This document shows positions 28,015 through 38,264 of a stretch of DNA of 64,000 nucleotides, piece by piece. The first letter of the stretch is position 1. Each line of letters begins with the position of its first letter. The notes under the pieces are model-generated. The model was not told where the DNA came from. It worked only from the letters and a program-made list of their open reading frames with translations, and searched no databases. This DNA is from an uncultured Barnesiella sp. (GTDB lineage Bacteria; Bacteroidota; Bacteroidia; Bacteroidales; Barnesiellaceae). Made by a program: the position numbers and the translations under genes. The stretch is taken from contig CALUJQ010000007.1 of NCBI GenBank assembly GCA_944320995.1, positions 1-64,000 of the forward strand, written 5' to 3'.

Positions 28015-31000
28015 ATGATAAAAACTATTTTTCGTTTATCGATTCGAGGACGATGGAGGTATATGGCTGTTTGTATAGTTGTATTACTTCAAATGATAAG
28101 TGCCGGACCGATATACGCTTCTGATTTTTCGCCCAAGACCGATGCAATTTCGTTATCGTTGAAACGAGTGCCACTCTCTACTGTTTTCAAGGAAATAGAG
28201 AAGATCACAGGGTATCTTTTTGTTTACAATGAAAATACGATCGATACCAAGCAACTCCTTTCAATATCTTCGAATCGGGAGAGTTTAGAGTCGGTTCTAA
28301 ATAAAATATCGAAGATTGCAGGATTACAGTTCCGGTTTGAGCAACAAAACATTATCGTGTTGCAACAGCCGAAGTCCCAATCTCATAATGGAGATAAAGT
28401 CAGGGAGATAAACGGCGTAGTAGTGGACGGGAGCGATACACCCGTCATAGGTGCGCATATCCAAGTGATAGGAGATAGCAGTATTGTTGCGGTTACAGAT
28501 TTAGATGGGAAATTCAGTCTGAAAGTCCCCGAGCATAGCACGTTATTGATAAACAGTCTTTCGTATGTGCGACAAGAAATCGAAGTGGGAGATCAATCGC
28601 AGTTTTATATCCGCCTGCGAGAAGATGCCAAAATGCTCGATGATGTAGTGGTCGTAGGATATTCGACACAGAAGAAAGCGACACTTGTGGGATCGGTAGC
28701 CGCCATAAAGTCCGATGTGTTGGTGCAGAGCCCTGCTGCCAATATTACCAATTCTTTGAACGGGCGACTCCCGGGACTTATTGCCATGCAGCGTCAAGGT
28801 GAACCGGGAAGTGATGCCGCCGACCTCTATATTCGGGGGAAATCGACATTGGAGGGAGCTGCGGCAACCCCTCTATGCATTGTAGATGGAGTAGAGCGTG
28901 ATTTCTCTCACATAGACCCTAACGAAGTAGAGTCCATTTCTATTTTGAAAGATGCTTCGGCAACCGCGGTTTATGGTGTGCGGGGGGCCAACGGTGTTAT
29001 TATCGTCACGACCAAGCGCGGCGATGAGGGACGGGCGAAAGTGTCGTTTTCGGCACAAGTGGGATTCCAGAATCCCACGCGCAAACCGGTATGGAGAGAT
29101 GCTATTTTGCAATCGCAGTTGACGCAAGAGGCCTATTATAATGATCATAAAAATGCCGATGGTAGCGGTCAGTTTTTTTATTCCGAGGAGCAACTCGCTG
29201 CAATCCGTCGGGTGGTGGAAGGGAATGGAACAGAGTTGGAAAAATTGCAGTATCCCAATAATAACTGGTTCGATGAACTTACTCGTTCGAATGCTCCGCA
29301 ACAACAATATAACCTCAATGTACGAGGAGGAACCAAAGTCGTCAAATATTTTATTTCGTTGGGCTATCTCAATCAAGGAAGCTATTTTAAGGATTTGTCC
29401 GAGTATTATATAGGGACTAAAAATTATGATTCCAACTATAAGTTTGATCGTTATAACTTTCGTTCCAATGTAGATATACAGATAAATAAAAACTTTACTG
29501 CCACATTTAATTTGGCCGGGCGGATAGAGCAAATAAATACGCCGCCGGTTGAGACGCAGGCGATATACTCCTACTTGTATGGAATGGGCAGTTTGTCGTC
29601 GCCCATTCGCTATCCCGATATTGACGGAAATGGAACCGAAGGTTGGGCTGCTGTTTTGTCCAATGGAGATAATCCGGCAGCCATGTTGACACAAAACGGC
29701 TATTATAACACTAAAAAAAGTACGGTGGAATCGTCGATTATCCTTCGGCATAAATTGGATTTCATAACCAAAGGGTTGAGTGTTCGGGCCAATGTGAGTT
29801 TCGACAGCCAGTTCAACAATCAGGCAAGATATTGGGAGGGATATGCCACTTACCAGCCGCTATGGAATTTTGAGCCTCTTACCTTTCAACAGAAAAATTT
29901 AGCCACGGCGCTTGCCTTTTCCGGTGAAAGTTATTGGAACACCAATAAACTGTATCAAGAATACGGATTGGATTATAGCCGCGATTTTGGCGTACACAGC
30001 GTGACGGGGTTATTCCTATACAACCAGCAGGAGTATAGAAATGGAGCCAATACCCCGTATTGCTATCAAGGATTGGTGGGACGTCTGACCTATGCATACA
30101 AAGGGAAATATTTGGGAGAGATAAATATCGGCTACAATGGCTCCGAAAATTTTGCCCGAAAAAAACGCTTCGGTTTTTTCCCTGCTTTTTCGTTGGGTTG
30201 GGTGGTTTCTGAGGAGCCCTTCATGAAAGACGTTAATTTCGTTTCCAGCTTTAAGATCCGGGGATCGTATGGGGAGGTCGGGAATGATAAACTTTATATT
30301 TCAGGACAAGAACAGCGTTTTTTGTATTATAGCGATTATACCCGGGTGAACGAAAGTTGGGGAGTTAACTATGGAAGTCGTTTTGGAGAAAATTATGTTT
30401 GGTGGGGCGGTATTCACGAAGGCCGTATCGGTAATGACGATGTAACCTGGGAGAGGGCCCGGAAATCGAATATCGGTATCGATGCCTCGTTTTTCAATTC
30501 TTCGCTGAGTTTTACCGGTGATATATTTCAAGAATATCGTTCCAATATTTTAATTTCGCAGGAAACTACGGTTCCCAATATCGTAGGTGCGACATTGCCG
30601 GCAGTCAACAAAGGAAAAACGTATAATAGCGGATATGAAATGGAGTTGACATACCGGAACAAAATCGGGCAGGTAGGCTATTGGGTGAAAGGGAACTACA
30701 CCTTTGCCCGCAATAAAATATTGTCTATCGACGAACCTACCTCGGCGATTGCCCCGTGGCAACGGCAAGAAGGACGACCCATTGGCCAGCGATTTCTTTA
30801 CTAATGTATAGGCTTGTTCCAATCGGAGGAAGAGATAGCCGAATCTCCTTCATAATCGGTCATTGGAACTCCCGGTGTGGGCGATCGAAAATATTTGGAT
30901 TATAATCAAGACGGAGTAATCGATGCATTCGATGCTTTTGCGGCCTGTTATACCGATATACCCGAAATTTCTTATGGCGTTTCTTTGGGCTTAAATTGGA

Positions 31001-31440
31001 AAGGATTTGATTTTAGTATCCTGTTTCAAGGCGTAGCTCATGTAACTGTCGATTTCTGGAAAGGGCAGATTGCCGATTTGGAAGGCCGATGGAGCCCCTT
31101 CAAGACGGCCGAAGAAAATGCTGGGGCTACTTGGCCGACATTGCATTCCGATGAGGGAAGTGGCGGCTCGAAAAACAACTCTGTTTCATGTTTCGGTGTA
31201 ACGGCAAATGTTTATGACGGCTCTTACCTTAAACTTAAAAATGCAGAGATCGGCTACACTTTCCCGCAACGGTGGTTGAAACCACTACGCATCAGTTCGG
31301 TTCGCGTTTTTGCCAATGGTACGAATTTGGCTATTCTGAAAGACCATCTTAAATATCTCGATCCTGAGACGGCTGCCGGAGCGGCAACCATGTATCCACA
31401 GATGAGAGTAATTAGTTTTGGCCTTAATGTAAACTTTTAA
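28015..31440 (+). pseudogene. SusC/RagA TonB-dependent receptor, broken by two in-frame TAA codons
   Basis: Translated through two stops, this is a normal SusC of about 1140 codons. It has a signal peptide, an STN domain (LSLKRVPLSTVFKEIEKITG), a carboxypeptidase-like domain (INGVVVDGSDTPVIGAHIQV), a plug (TKRGDEGRAKVSFSA) and a beta-barrel ending in ISFGLNVNF. TAA codons occur at 30802-30804 and 30853-30855. The frame is otherwise unbroken: the 16 codons between them and those after read as expected SusC sequence (CIGLFQSEEEIA, then GTPGVGDRKYLDYNQDG). Start ATG 28015 is preferred to an upstream TTG. The truncated product would lack the end of the barrel, so it is unlikely to insert in the outer membrane. 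A sequencing artefact is possible. Confidence 0.85.
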
Positions 31441-31452
31441 TAAGGAAGTATT

Positions 31453-33240
31453 ATGGAAACGATCGCAAAACAATATATAAAGTTATATTTTTTCGTTTTA
31501 GCCTTGTTGGGCGGATATGGCTGTACCGATGATTTTTTGGAACGGGCTCCGACTTCAAATCTCTCTGAGGAACAGACATTTTCCGACTTTACATTGGCCC
31601 GTGAGTATCAATTGGCTTTGTATCAGACGTTGAGAGGCGGGCTTTGGGAGTTCAACCGGAATGAGTTTAACGAGGATTGGGGATATGATCAGATTTCCAA
31701 TATGGACGATCATGTGATGGGTTCTAAATCGGACAATAGTACCTTCGATTTGATTACTGGCGGTTGGCAAAAATGGGGCGAGAATCATGGTTGGGGCAAT
31801 GCATTGGCTGTCGCGTGCAAATGGAAATATACGTATAACGCCATTCGAGCCATCAATATCTTTTTAGAAAACTATCAAAAAGTGCCATTGGCCGACGCAC
31901 AAGAGCGGTTGGAAATGCAACACATGGTAGGTGAGGCCTATTTCTTGCGGGCTCATCATTATTTGGAACTCGTTCAGCGATGGGGGCGAGTGCCTTTGGT
32001 GACGAAAGTATTTTCGCCCGATGACGATACTCGCATTCCGCGAAGTGATTTTAATGATTGCATAGATTTGATTGTCTCGGATTGTGACAAAGCGGCATCG
32101 ATGCTCGATACGACAGTCGATGCCGAGTGGTTGGGACGTGCGACGAAAGGTGCGGCATTGGGGGTGAAAGCCCGGGCTTTGTTGTGGGCCGCCAGTCCCT
32201 ATTGGGCGCAGCATGGCTCCCAATACACATGGGAACAAGCTGCCGATGCCGCTTATGACGTAATCAATTTGAACGTATATTCTCTTTATCAAGGCAACTA
32301 TCGGGATATATTTCTTGAACCCTTCAACTCGGAGGTGATTTATTGCAAGAATACAGCACCCAAAATGATGTGGGATTTGTATTTGCGTGCGCCTTCGGCG
32401 GCTGGAGGCGACACCTACGGAAACTGGCAGGCCACACAGGAGTTTGTCGACTGTTTCGAAATTAAGAATCCCGATACCGATGAATATGAACCGTTTGATC
32501 GGAATAACGCCGATCACATGGCCAATATGTATAATCGAGACCGCAGGGACCCACGTTTCTCGGCTATCGTGTTGTACAACGGAAGTACATGGCAAGGTGT
32601 GACATGCGACTATTATAAAGGCGGACGATGGGGCTATCAGGAAAATGCGACAGGGCTTTTGAAAGGAGCGTATTATACCGGTTATAATTTGGTGAAATAT
32701 TGGGACGAACAGGTTTTGCTCACGACAATGAATGGAGTTCCCCGGCAAGGTAATCCTCATATCAACTGGATATATCTGCGTTATGCCGATATTCTTCTTA
32801 TGTATGCCGAGGCTCAGAACCATGTAGGTGGTCCCAATAGTTCGGCCGGCGATCCGTCGAAGACAGCGTTGTGGGCCATAAACGAGGTGCGTAAAAGAGC
32901 CGGGATTAGCGATCTGCCCGGAGGAATATCTCCCGAAGAGTTTGATAAACGTCTCAGAAACGAACGCTCTGTCGAATTGGTCGTGGAGGACCAGCGTTTC
33001 TTCGATGTGCGCCGTTGGGATATCGGAGAAGTATTGGCCAGAGACCTGCATGGAGTTATGGCGACGAAGAACGACGACGGCAGTTTTACGTATGACTTCA
33101 CATGGCCTGCAGGACCAGAGCGTAAGAAATATGACAATCACGATCAGTATATTCTCTATCCGATTCATCTGGAAGAGCTCAAACGCAATCCGACCTTGGA
33201 TCAGAATCCCGGCTGGATGGATATTTATAGAGAAAATTAA
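31453..33240 (+). CDS. SusD/RagB outer-membrane lipoprotein
   Basis: A 595-residue glycan-binding partner of SusC. A hydrophobic leader ends in a lipobox (GGYGC, Cys at about residue 24) followed by TDDFLERAP. TPR-type helices include YFLRAHHYLELVQRWGRVPLV, and the C-terminal segment holds LRNERSVELVVEDQRFFDVRRW, a SusD hallmark. It is 12 bases after the broken susC1 frame. It appears intact. Confidence 0.95.
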   Translation: METIAKQYIKLYFFVLALLGGYGCTDDFLERAPTSNLSEEQTFSDFTLAREYQLALYQTLRGGLWEFNRNEFNEDWGYDQISNMDDHVMGSKSDNSTFDLITGGWQKWGENHGWGNALAVACKWKYTYNAIRAINIFLENYQKVPLADAQERLEMQHMVGEAYFLRAHHYLELVQRWGRVPLVTKVFSPDDDTRIPRSDFNDCIDLIVSDCDKAASMLDTTVDAEWLGRATKGAALGVKARALLWAASPYWAQHGSQYTWEQAADAAYDVINLNVYSLYQGNYRDIFLEPFNSEVIYCKNTAPKMMWDLYLRAPSAAGGDTYGNWQATQEFVDCFEIKNPDTDEYEPFDRNNADHMANMYNRDRRDPRFSAIVLYNGSTWQGVTCDYYKGGRWGYQENATGLLKGAYYTGYNLVKYWDEQVLLTTMNGVPRQGNPHINWIYLRYADILLMYAEAQNHVGGPNSSAGDPSKTALWAINEVRKRAGISDLPGGISPEEFDKRLRNERSVELVVEDQRFFDVRRWDIGEVLARDLHGVMATKNDDGSFTYDFTWPAGPERKKYDNHDQYILYPIHLEELKRNPTLDQNPGWMDIYREN

Positions 33241-33266
33241 TAAGGCTTAACTCAATACCATTGAAT

Positions 33267-36113
33267 ATGATTCGCAATAAGACGCACATACATAACATAA
33301 TCTATGCGATTATTTTATTTAGTACTATTCCCGGCACAAGCATGTTGTATGCACAGGATAGCGGAAATAGCGATTTATTTTCTCGTTTAGATTCAATATG
33401 CACAATCGGGTATAATATCGAAAGTGAAAATTCGAGTGTCTCGTCGGTGAAAGGCGAACAGTTGGAATCGCACCCTACCGATAATTTGACCAATGCGATA
33501 GGAGGGTTTGTTACCGGATATTATGCCCAGCAAATGGGCGGAGAACCGGGTTATGACGGGAGCAATTTTTTGATACGCGGATTTCGCACATTAAGTACCT
33601 CGAATTCGCAACCGTTGGTACTGGTCGATAATTTCCCGGCCGATTTTTCAATCCTTAATCCCGAGGAGATAGAGACTATACAAATATTGAAAGATGCCGC
33701 AGCCACGGCCATATATGGGCAACGCGGCGCAAATGGAGTTATTTTGGTTACAACGAAACGTGGCCGTACCGGGAAACTGAATATCAAGGTAAACGGGAAC
33801 TTCGGGTTGCAACAACTGCAAGGACTTCCCACCTTTTTAGATTCCTATGAGTATGGAAAATTGTTTAACGAGGCCAAATTTAATGAGGGAGCCACAACCC
33901 CATTTTATTCGGCCGAAGTGTTGGACGCCTATCGCAACCAGACCGGAGCAAATGTCTACCTATATCCGAATGTCGACTATATCGGCCAGTTCTTGAAGAC
34001 CGTGACTCCCATACAGCGTTATACACTATCTCTGCAAGGGGGCAATGATGTCACTCAATATTATGCCTATTTGGGCCTTATTTCGCAAGACGGTTTTTAC
34101 AAATACTCGGTAAACGACCCGAAGTATTCAACGAATGCCAGCTCTTTCCGGGTGAATATGAGGACCAATATCGATGTGAAGATAACCAAGACACTGGATT
34201 TGAAATTCAACGTGGCCGGGCAAATAACGAGGAATAAGTCGCCCTATGTGGGAACGAGTTCGATATGGAGTACCATTATGCACGAACTTCCCAACTCCTA
34301 TCCGATCTTTACGCCGAGTGGAAATTTGGGCGGAACGAGTACCAAACAGAATAATCTGGTCGGGCAGATGTCGCGCTCGGGTTATAGAGAAATAAACAAC
34401 AGAAATGTTCAGGCGATGGCCGAAGCCACACAAAAACTCGATTTTATCACCAAAGGACTTTCTGTCACGCTCTCGGCGGCTTATAACGGATATAACACTT
34501 ATGGCTATCAAAAACAGCAGGGATATGCGGTATATTCGGTGGAATATGACGGCATAGATTATATAGAGACCCAATATGGGCTCGATACTCCGCTGGGTGA
34601 AGGGAGCGATATGAGTAACGACATGAATTATATCGTGTCGGGTTGGGGCTCGTTGAACTATAACCGGAGTTTTGGGAAACATGCGGTACAGGCCGTGGGT
34701 ATGGTATATTTCGATCGGCAATTCATACCGCGGTATTCACCGTACTCTAATGTGAATTATGTGTTATCGGCTCATTATGGTTATGACAACCGATATTTCA
34801 TTGGCGGTAATATATCCCGTTCAGGGAACGATAATTACGAGCCGGGTAAACAATTCGGTACATTCTATTCTGTTTCGGGGGCTTGGGACATAGCTCGGGA
34901 ATCTTTCTTGAAAGAGAATAAAATTGTATCGGGATTAAAGATACGAGCCTCTTATGGATTGGTAGGGAACAATATGCAGAATTCCGAAAACAGGCGCTAT
35001 TTATATCAAACCCAATACGGTAGAGGAAATGGATATACGTTTGGAAACAATATGACGAATGCCGAAGGAACGATTGAAATCCAATCGGGAAATGCTTTGT
35101 TTACATGGGAAAAGGCTCGCCAAACCAATGTGGGACTCGATGTGACGACCCGAGCTGGGATATATTTGAATCTGGATTACTACTGGGACCATAGATACGA
35201 TATTCTCACCTCACCGTTTAGTGAAATCCCCGATATTTATGGCGGGAATCTCTCGCTTGTCAATGTGGGAATTGTCGATAACCAAGGCGGAGAGTTTGTT
35301 TTGGGAATCGATAAGAAAATAGGAGAATTGAACTTGAATGCCGAAATACAAGCCTCTTACAGTAAAAATATTGTTGTAGAAAACGGCGAGGTGTTTGGCT
35401 TGGACGAGAATCAAAAGGGGATAGGCAAGCCGTCGTATGGGACATGGGGCTTGAAATGTATCGGATTCTTCCGTGATGAAGAAGATATAGCCAACAGTAA
35501 ACCGCAAAATTTTGGTGCATATGCTCCGGGCGATGCCAAGTATGAGGATATAAACGGCGATGGTATTGTCGACAGCAACGACGCCACTCGATTGGGAGGA
35601 GAAGGCATTCCCTCGATTTTTACGGCATTCAACCTCAGTCTCGGGTATAAAGGTTTCGATTTCAAAATGCAGATCGTTGGGTTGTTTGACCGAATGGTTT
35701 GGTTGCCCAATGAATTTGGAAATGCAATATTCGATGGCGGGAAGTTGGGTTCGGAGGCTTATAAACGTTGGGCCTATTATACCGATACCGAAGGGAACTT
35801 GATTGATACTCGCGATATTGCAGAGTATCCCCGGTTACTTACGGAGAAATCGATAAACAATACGCAGAATTCGACCCTGAATGTCCGGGATGCCAATTTT
35901 ATAAGAATTAAAACTTTAGAGCTGGGATACACCTTCCGTCAAGCTCAACTCAAAAAAGTAGGGTTGCAGAACATCAGAGTTTATGCCAGTGCTTATAATC
36001 CATTTCTTTTGTACGACCAACTCGGTATCGGCGATCCCGAGTATCCGGGAGCTTGTATTGGAAGTTATGGGAAGACGCGGATATTCACCGTAGGATTGAA
36101 TTTAAACTTTTAA
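33267..36113 (+). CDS. SusC/RagA TonB-dependent receptor, second copy
   Basis: A 948-residue outer-membrane transporter with a signal peptide (ending MLYAQD). It lacks the STN domain and has no clear carboxypeptidase-like domain, going almost directly to the plug (LIRGFRTLSTSNSQPLVLVDN, IETIQILKDAAATAIYG). The barrel ends in TVGLNLNF. It therefore probably transports but does not signal. ATG 33267 is chosen over TTG 33261. It follows susD1 closely, so the whole operon likely depends on the ECF/FecR pair upstream. Confidence 0.93.
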   Translation: MIRNKTHIHNIIYAIILFSTIPGTSMLYAQDSGNSDLFSRLDSICTIGYNIESENSSVSSVKGEQLESHPTDNLTNAIGGFVTGYYAQQMGGEPGYDGSNFLIRGFRTLSTSNSQPLVLVDNFPADFSILNPEEIETIQILKDAAATAIYGQRGANGVILVTTKRGRTGKLNIKVNGNFGLQQLQGLPTFLDSYEYGKLFNEAKFNEGATTPFYSAEVLDAYRNQTGANVYLYPNVDYIGQFLKTVTPIQRYTLSLQGGNDVTQYYAYLGLISQDGFYKYSVNDPKYSTNASSFRVNMRTNIDVKITKTLDLKFNVAGQITRNKSPYVGTSSIWSTIMHELPNSYPIFTPSGNLGGTSTKQNNLVGQMSRSGYREINNRNVQAMAEATQKLDFITKGLSVTLSAAYNGYNTYGYQKQQGYAVYSVEYDGIDYIETQYGLDTPLGEGSDMSNDMNYIVSGWGSLNYNRSFGKHAVQAVGMVYFDRQFIPRYSPYSNVNYVLSAHYGYDNRYFIGGNISRSGNDNYEPGKQFGTFYSVSGAWDIARESFLKENKIVSGLKIRASYGLVGNNMQNSENRRYLYQTQYGRGNGYTFGNNMTNAEGTIEIQSGNALFTWEKARQTNVGLDVTTRAGIYLNLDYYWDHRYDILTSPFSEIPDIYGGNLSLVNVGIVDNQGGEFVLGIDKKIGELNLNAEIQASYSKNIVVENGEVFGLDENQKGIGKPSYGTWGLKCIGFFRDEEDIANSKPQNFGAYAPGDAKYEDINGDGIVDSNDATRLGGEGIPSIFTAFNLSLGYKGFDFKMQIVGLFDRMVWLPNEFGNAIFDGGKLGSEAYKRWAYYTDTEGNLIDTRDIAEYPRLLTEKSINNTQNSTLNVRDANFIRIKTLELGYTFRQAQLKKVGLQNIRVYASAYNPFLLYDQLGIGDPEYPGACIGSYGKTRIFTVGLNLNF

Positions 36114-36137
36114 GAACCATAAAGACTTGATTGATAT

Positions 36138-37238
36138 ATGAAACGATATATTTTTAATATAGTTATCTTCTTGTTCGGAGTCTCTTTTTGCTCTTGCGAG
36201 TCGATGTTGGAAAAAGAATTTGACGATACTTTGACGATTGATCAAGTAAAACAAGATATAGATTTGATGAGTGGGCTTTTATGGGCGGCATACAGTGATT
36301 TGCCCCGAAACGATGCCTCTTTTAATTGCATTGGAGGAGATGCAATGCTCGATTGTGCTACCGACGATGGCATGGAATCGTCTATTTCGTCGGAGATTCA
36401 TAAAATGACGAAAGGGGCATGGGGCCCGACACAAGTGATAGACGACCAATGGAGCCGGCTGTATTCGGGGATCAGGAAATGTCAACTTTTTTTAAGTTGT
36501 ATCGATGAGAGCCCGGTTATATCGAATAATGAAATATTGGACCCGATAACCGGGAAACCGACCGAGAATTCGAACATGAGAGAGCGCATGAAGTCCGAGG
36601 CATTATTCCTTCAAGCCTTCATGTATGCCGAGTTGATCAAACGGTATAGAGATGTCCCTTTTGTCAACTCTGTATTAGATCCCGATCCCGAGGTGCTCGA
36701 TATGCCACGAACTTCGTATCATGTTATTGTGGATAGCATAGTAAGTTGGTGTGACGAGGCAGCGTTGCATTTACCGAATACTTATTCCTCTTCTACAAAA
36801 GGACATGCGACTCGAGGCGCGGCTTTAATGCTTAAATCAAGGGTGCTGTTATATGCGGCCAGCCCGTTGAACAATCCTACGAATGATCGCGAAAAATGGA
36901 AGTCGGCTGCCGATGCGGCCATGGACGTAATAACATTCAGTGAGACCAATCGAGATGTCTATAAATTGAATGCGACATTTGCCAATGTGTTTTCCTCCGT
37001 CTATGACCCGGAGATTATTTTTGCTTGTCAGTATCAAAACAGGAACGATGTGGAGTTCATGAATGTCCCTAATGGTTTTTCGAAAGGGAATGGACACACA
37101 AATCCCACCCAAGATCTGGTAGATGCATTTGAAGTAAAAGTGGGAGATAAATATGTGCCATACGATCCGGAAACTATGAATGATGACCAAATGTATCAAA
37201 ATCGAGACCCTCGATTGGCTGCTACGGTACTTTATATA
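36138..37238 (+). pseudogene. SusD/RagB lipoprotein gene interrupted by the prophage
   Basis: An intact N-terminal portion of a SusD: lipobox FCSC near residue 19, MKSEALFLQAFMYAELIKRY, and normal sequence up to NRDPRLAATVLY. After codon 366 or so the frame runs into the prophage left end at 37239 and continues as unrelated residues to a stop at 37302-37304. About a third of a typical SusD is missing; the remainder should lie beyond the prophage right end. The gene is 25 bases after susC2. Confidence 0.9.
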
Positions 37239-37248
37239 TGGGGCGTAA

Positions 37249-37553
37249 TTCGAAGCGGTTTTTTTGGAGGTTTGAGAAAACGGGCGAAAAGCGTTTGTTT
37301 ATAAGGGGTTACGGGGTTGAGTAAAAAGGGGCTTGGAAATTCGAAGCGGTTTTTTCTTTGCATGGGCTTTACATGACTTTTACAAAATCGAGAGGAAAAG
37401 GGCTTTTTGGGAGGCCATATCTTTACATTGGGTTGTAAATAGTGTTCAAATGGGGGGTATAGGGCGTTTTTATGGCTTGTGTCCGCTCCATCAGCGTCGT
37501 GGGGCGCACTGGTCGAGGGAAGGTGGTTTGACGGTTTCGCAGCCGTTTTTTTG
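37249..37553 (+). repeat. Three transposase-binding-like end sites (L1, L2, L3)
   Basis: TTCGAAGCGGTTTTTTTG at 37249-37266, TTCGAAGCGGTTTTTT at 37340-37355 and TTCGCAGCCGTTTTTTTG at 37536-37553 are all in the same orientation. The first begins 10 bases inside the proposed terminus. Mu has three such MuA sites at its left end. The region has no convincing gene; an ORF across 37333-37605 overlaps the sites and has poor composition. Confidence 0.8.
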
Positions 37554-37605
37554 TGGCATAACTCAAATTATATTCTCTATTTTATTCCAAATAATAGTTA
37601 TTTAG

Positions 37606-37613
37606 TATATTTG
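37606..37613 (+). promoter_or_regulatory. -7 element of the leftmost prophage gene
   Basis: TATATTTG, exact TAnnTTTG, 19 bases before ATG 37633. TTTA lies at the -33 distance instead of TTTG. Confidence 0.6.
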
Positions 37614-37632
37614 CAGGTGTAAAAATTGCGAT

Positions 37633-37866
37633 ATGGCAAAGGTAATACATGTGCATCTGTTGCATAATATAGACGGATCGAGACAGAAGGACTGGTATTT
37701 CAGCAGCATATCGGCGGTATATACGGTTTTAACGGCCGAACAGGTGGGCGCGACCAAGAATTACCTGCTTCATGCCGGGCTGTCCGGGAATGGCACCGTG
37801 TGCACGAAAAGGGCTATCATCAAGCAATCTACGCTTATTTCGGGCGGCAGGAAAGCCGGTACTTGA
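37633..37866 (+). CDS. Small conserved-looking protein at the prophage left end
   Basis: A 77-residue protein starting MAKVIHVHLLHNIDGSRQKD, with an alternating hydrophobic N-terminus and a basic Ser/Thr-rich tail. I recall similar small proteins in Bacteroides mobile elements but cannot name a function. It has its own promoter (37606-37613) and terminator (37916-37940), so it forms a separate unit between the end sites and the repressor operon. It might act at the end sites or be expressed in the lysogen; both ideas are inference. Confidence 0.65.
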   Translation: MAKVIHVHLLHNIDGSRQKDWYFSSISAVYTVLTAEQVGATKNYLLHAGLSGNGTVCTKRAIIKQSTLISGGRKAGT

Positions 37867-37915
37867 ATGATAAAGTAACGTCGTTAGAGAGACGTTATTC
37901 CATAAATGCTGATCG

Positions 37916-37940
37916 AGAGGGCTGAACGCCCTCTTTTTTT
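37916..37940 (+). terminator. Rho-independent terminator
   Basis: AGAGGGC pairs with GCCCTCT around TGAAC, followed by a T-run, about 50 bases after the 77-residue gene. Confidence 0.92.
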
Positions 37941-37953
37941 GTGCCTTTTTGAC

Positions 37954-38023
37954 TTAGGGATAGTATAAGAGATAGTATTTAGGGATAGTAATTTTGTGTA
38001 TTTAGGGATAGGTTTAGGGATAG
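37954..38023 (+). repeat. Four direct repeats of TTAGGGATAG
   Basis: Exact copies start at 37954, 37979, 38002 and 38014, with steps of 25, 23 and 12 bases. The array sits between two transcription units and contains TAATTTTG (37989-37996), a possible -7 element. It is probably a protein-binding array. Confidence 0.8.
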
Positions 38024-38264
38024 AAAACAACTATTATTAACACCCGCCAGAGCATAGAAAAATGTTCTAAAATGCAAATAAGTCCCGTTTTTCCCCATTT
38101 TCGAGGGGGAAAAGTGACATTTATTTTCAGTTATAAAGTTGTTGTAATATATTGATTTCTAATATATTATATAAATATCCGGTTGTATTCCATTGAAAAA
38201 AGTGTGCGCGCGGCTTACATGTGATACTATGGTAGTGTGTGATAGCAACACGAGGTATGGGAAA
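38024..38264. other. AT-rich non-coding gap with a 9-bp inverted repeat
   Basis: No gene is seen. TAATATATT (38145-38153) and AATATATTA (38161-38169) form a perfect inverted repeat with a 7-base spacer. It lies downstream of the leftward repressor operon and could be an operator or a weak terminator. Confidence 0.5.

Noticed and set aside
30802-30855. TAA reassigned to glutamine in this genome
   Set aside because: Other genes in the window, including intact neighbours, end with TAA at normal lengths. Reassignment would make them run on, so nonsense mutation or error is preferred.
37333-37605. 90-residue plus-strand ORF at the prophage left end
   Set aside because: It covers two of the three end sites and encodes an irregular peptide rich in Phe, Trp and Cys. 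It has no promoter and is better explained as non-coding end sequence.
37954-38023. CRISPR array
   Set aside because: Repeats are only 10 bases with 2-15-base spacers, there are no cas genes, and the site is a phage control region.
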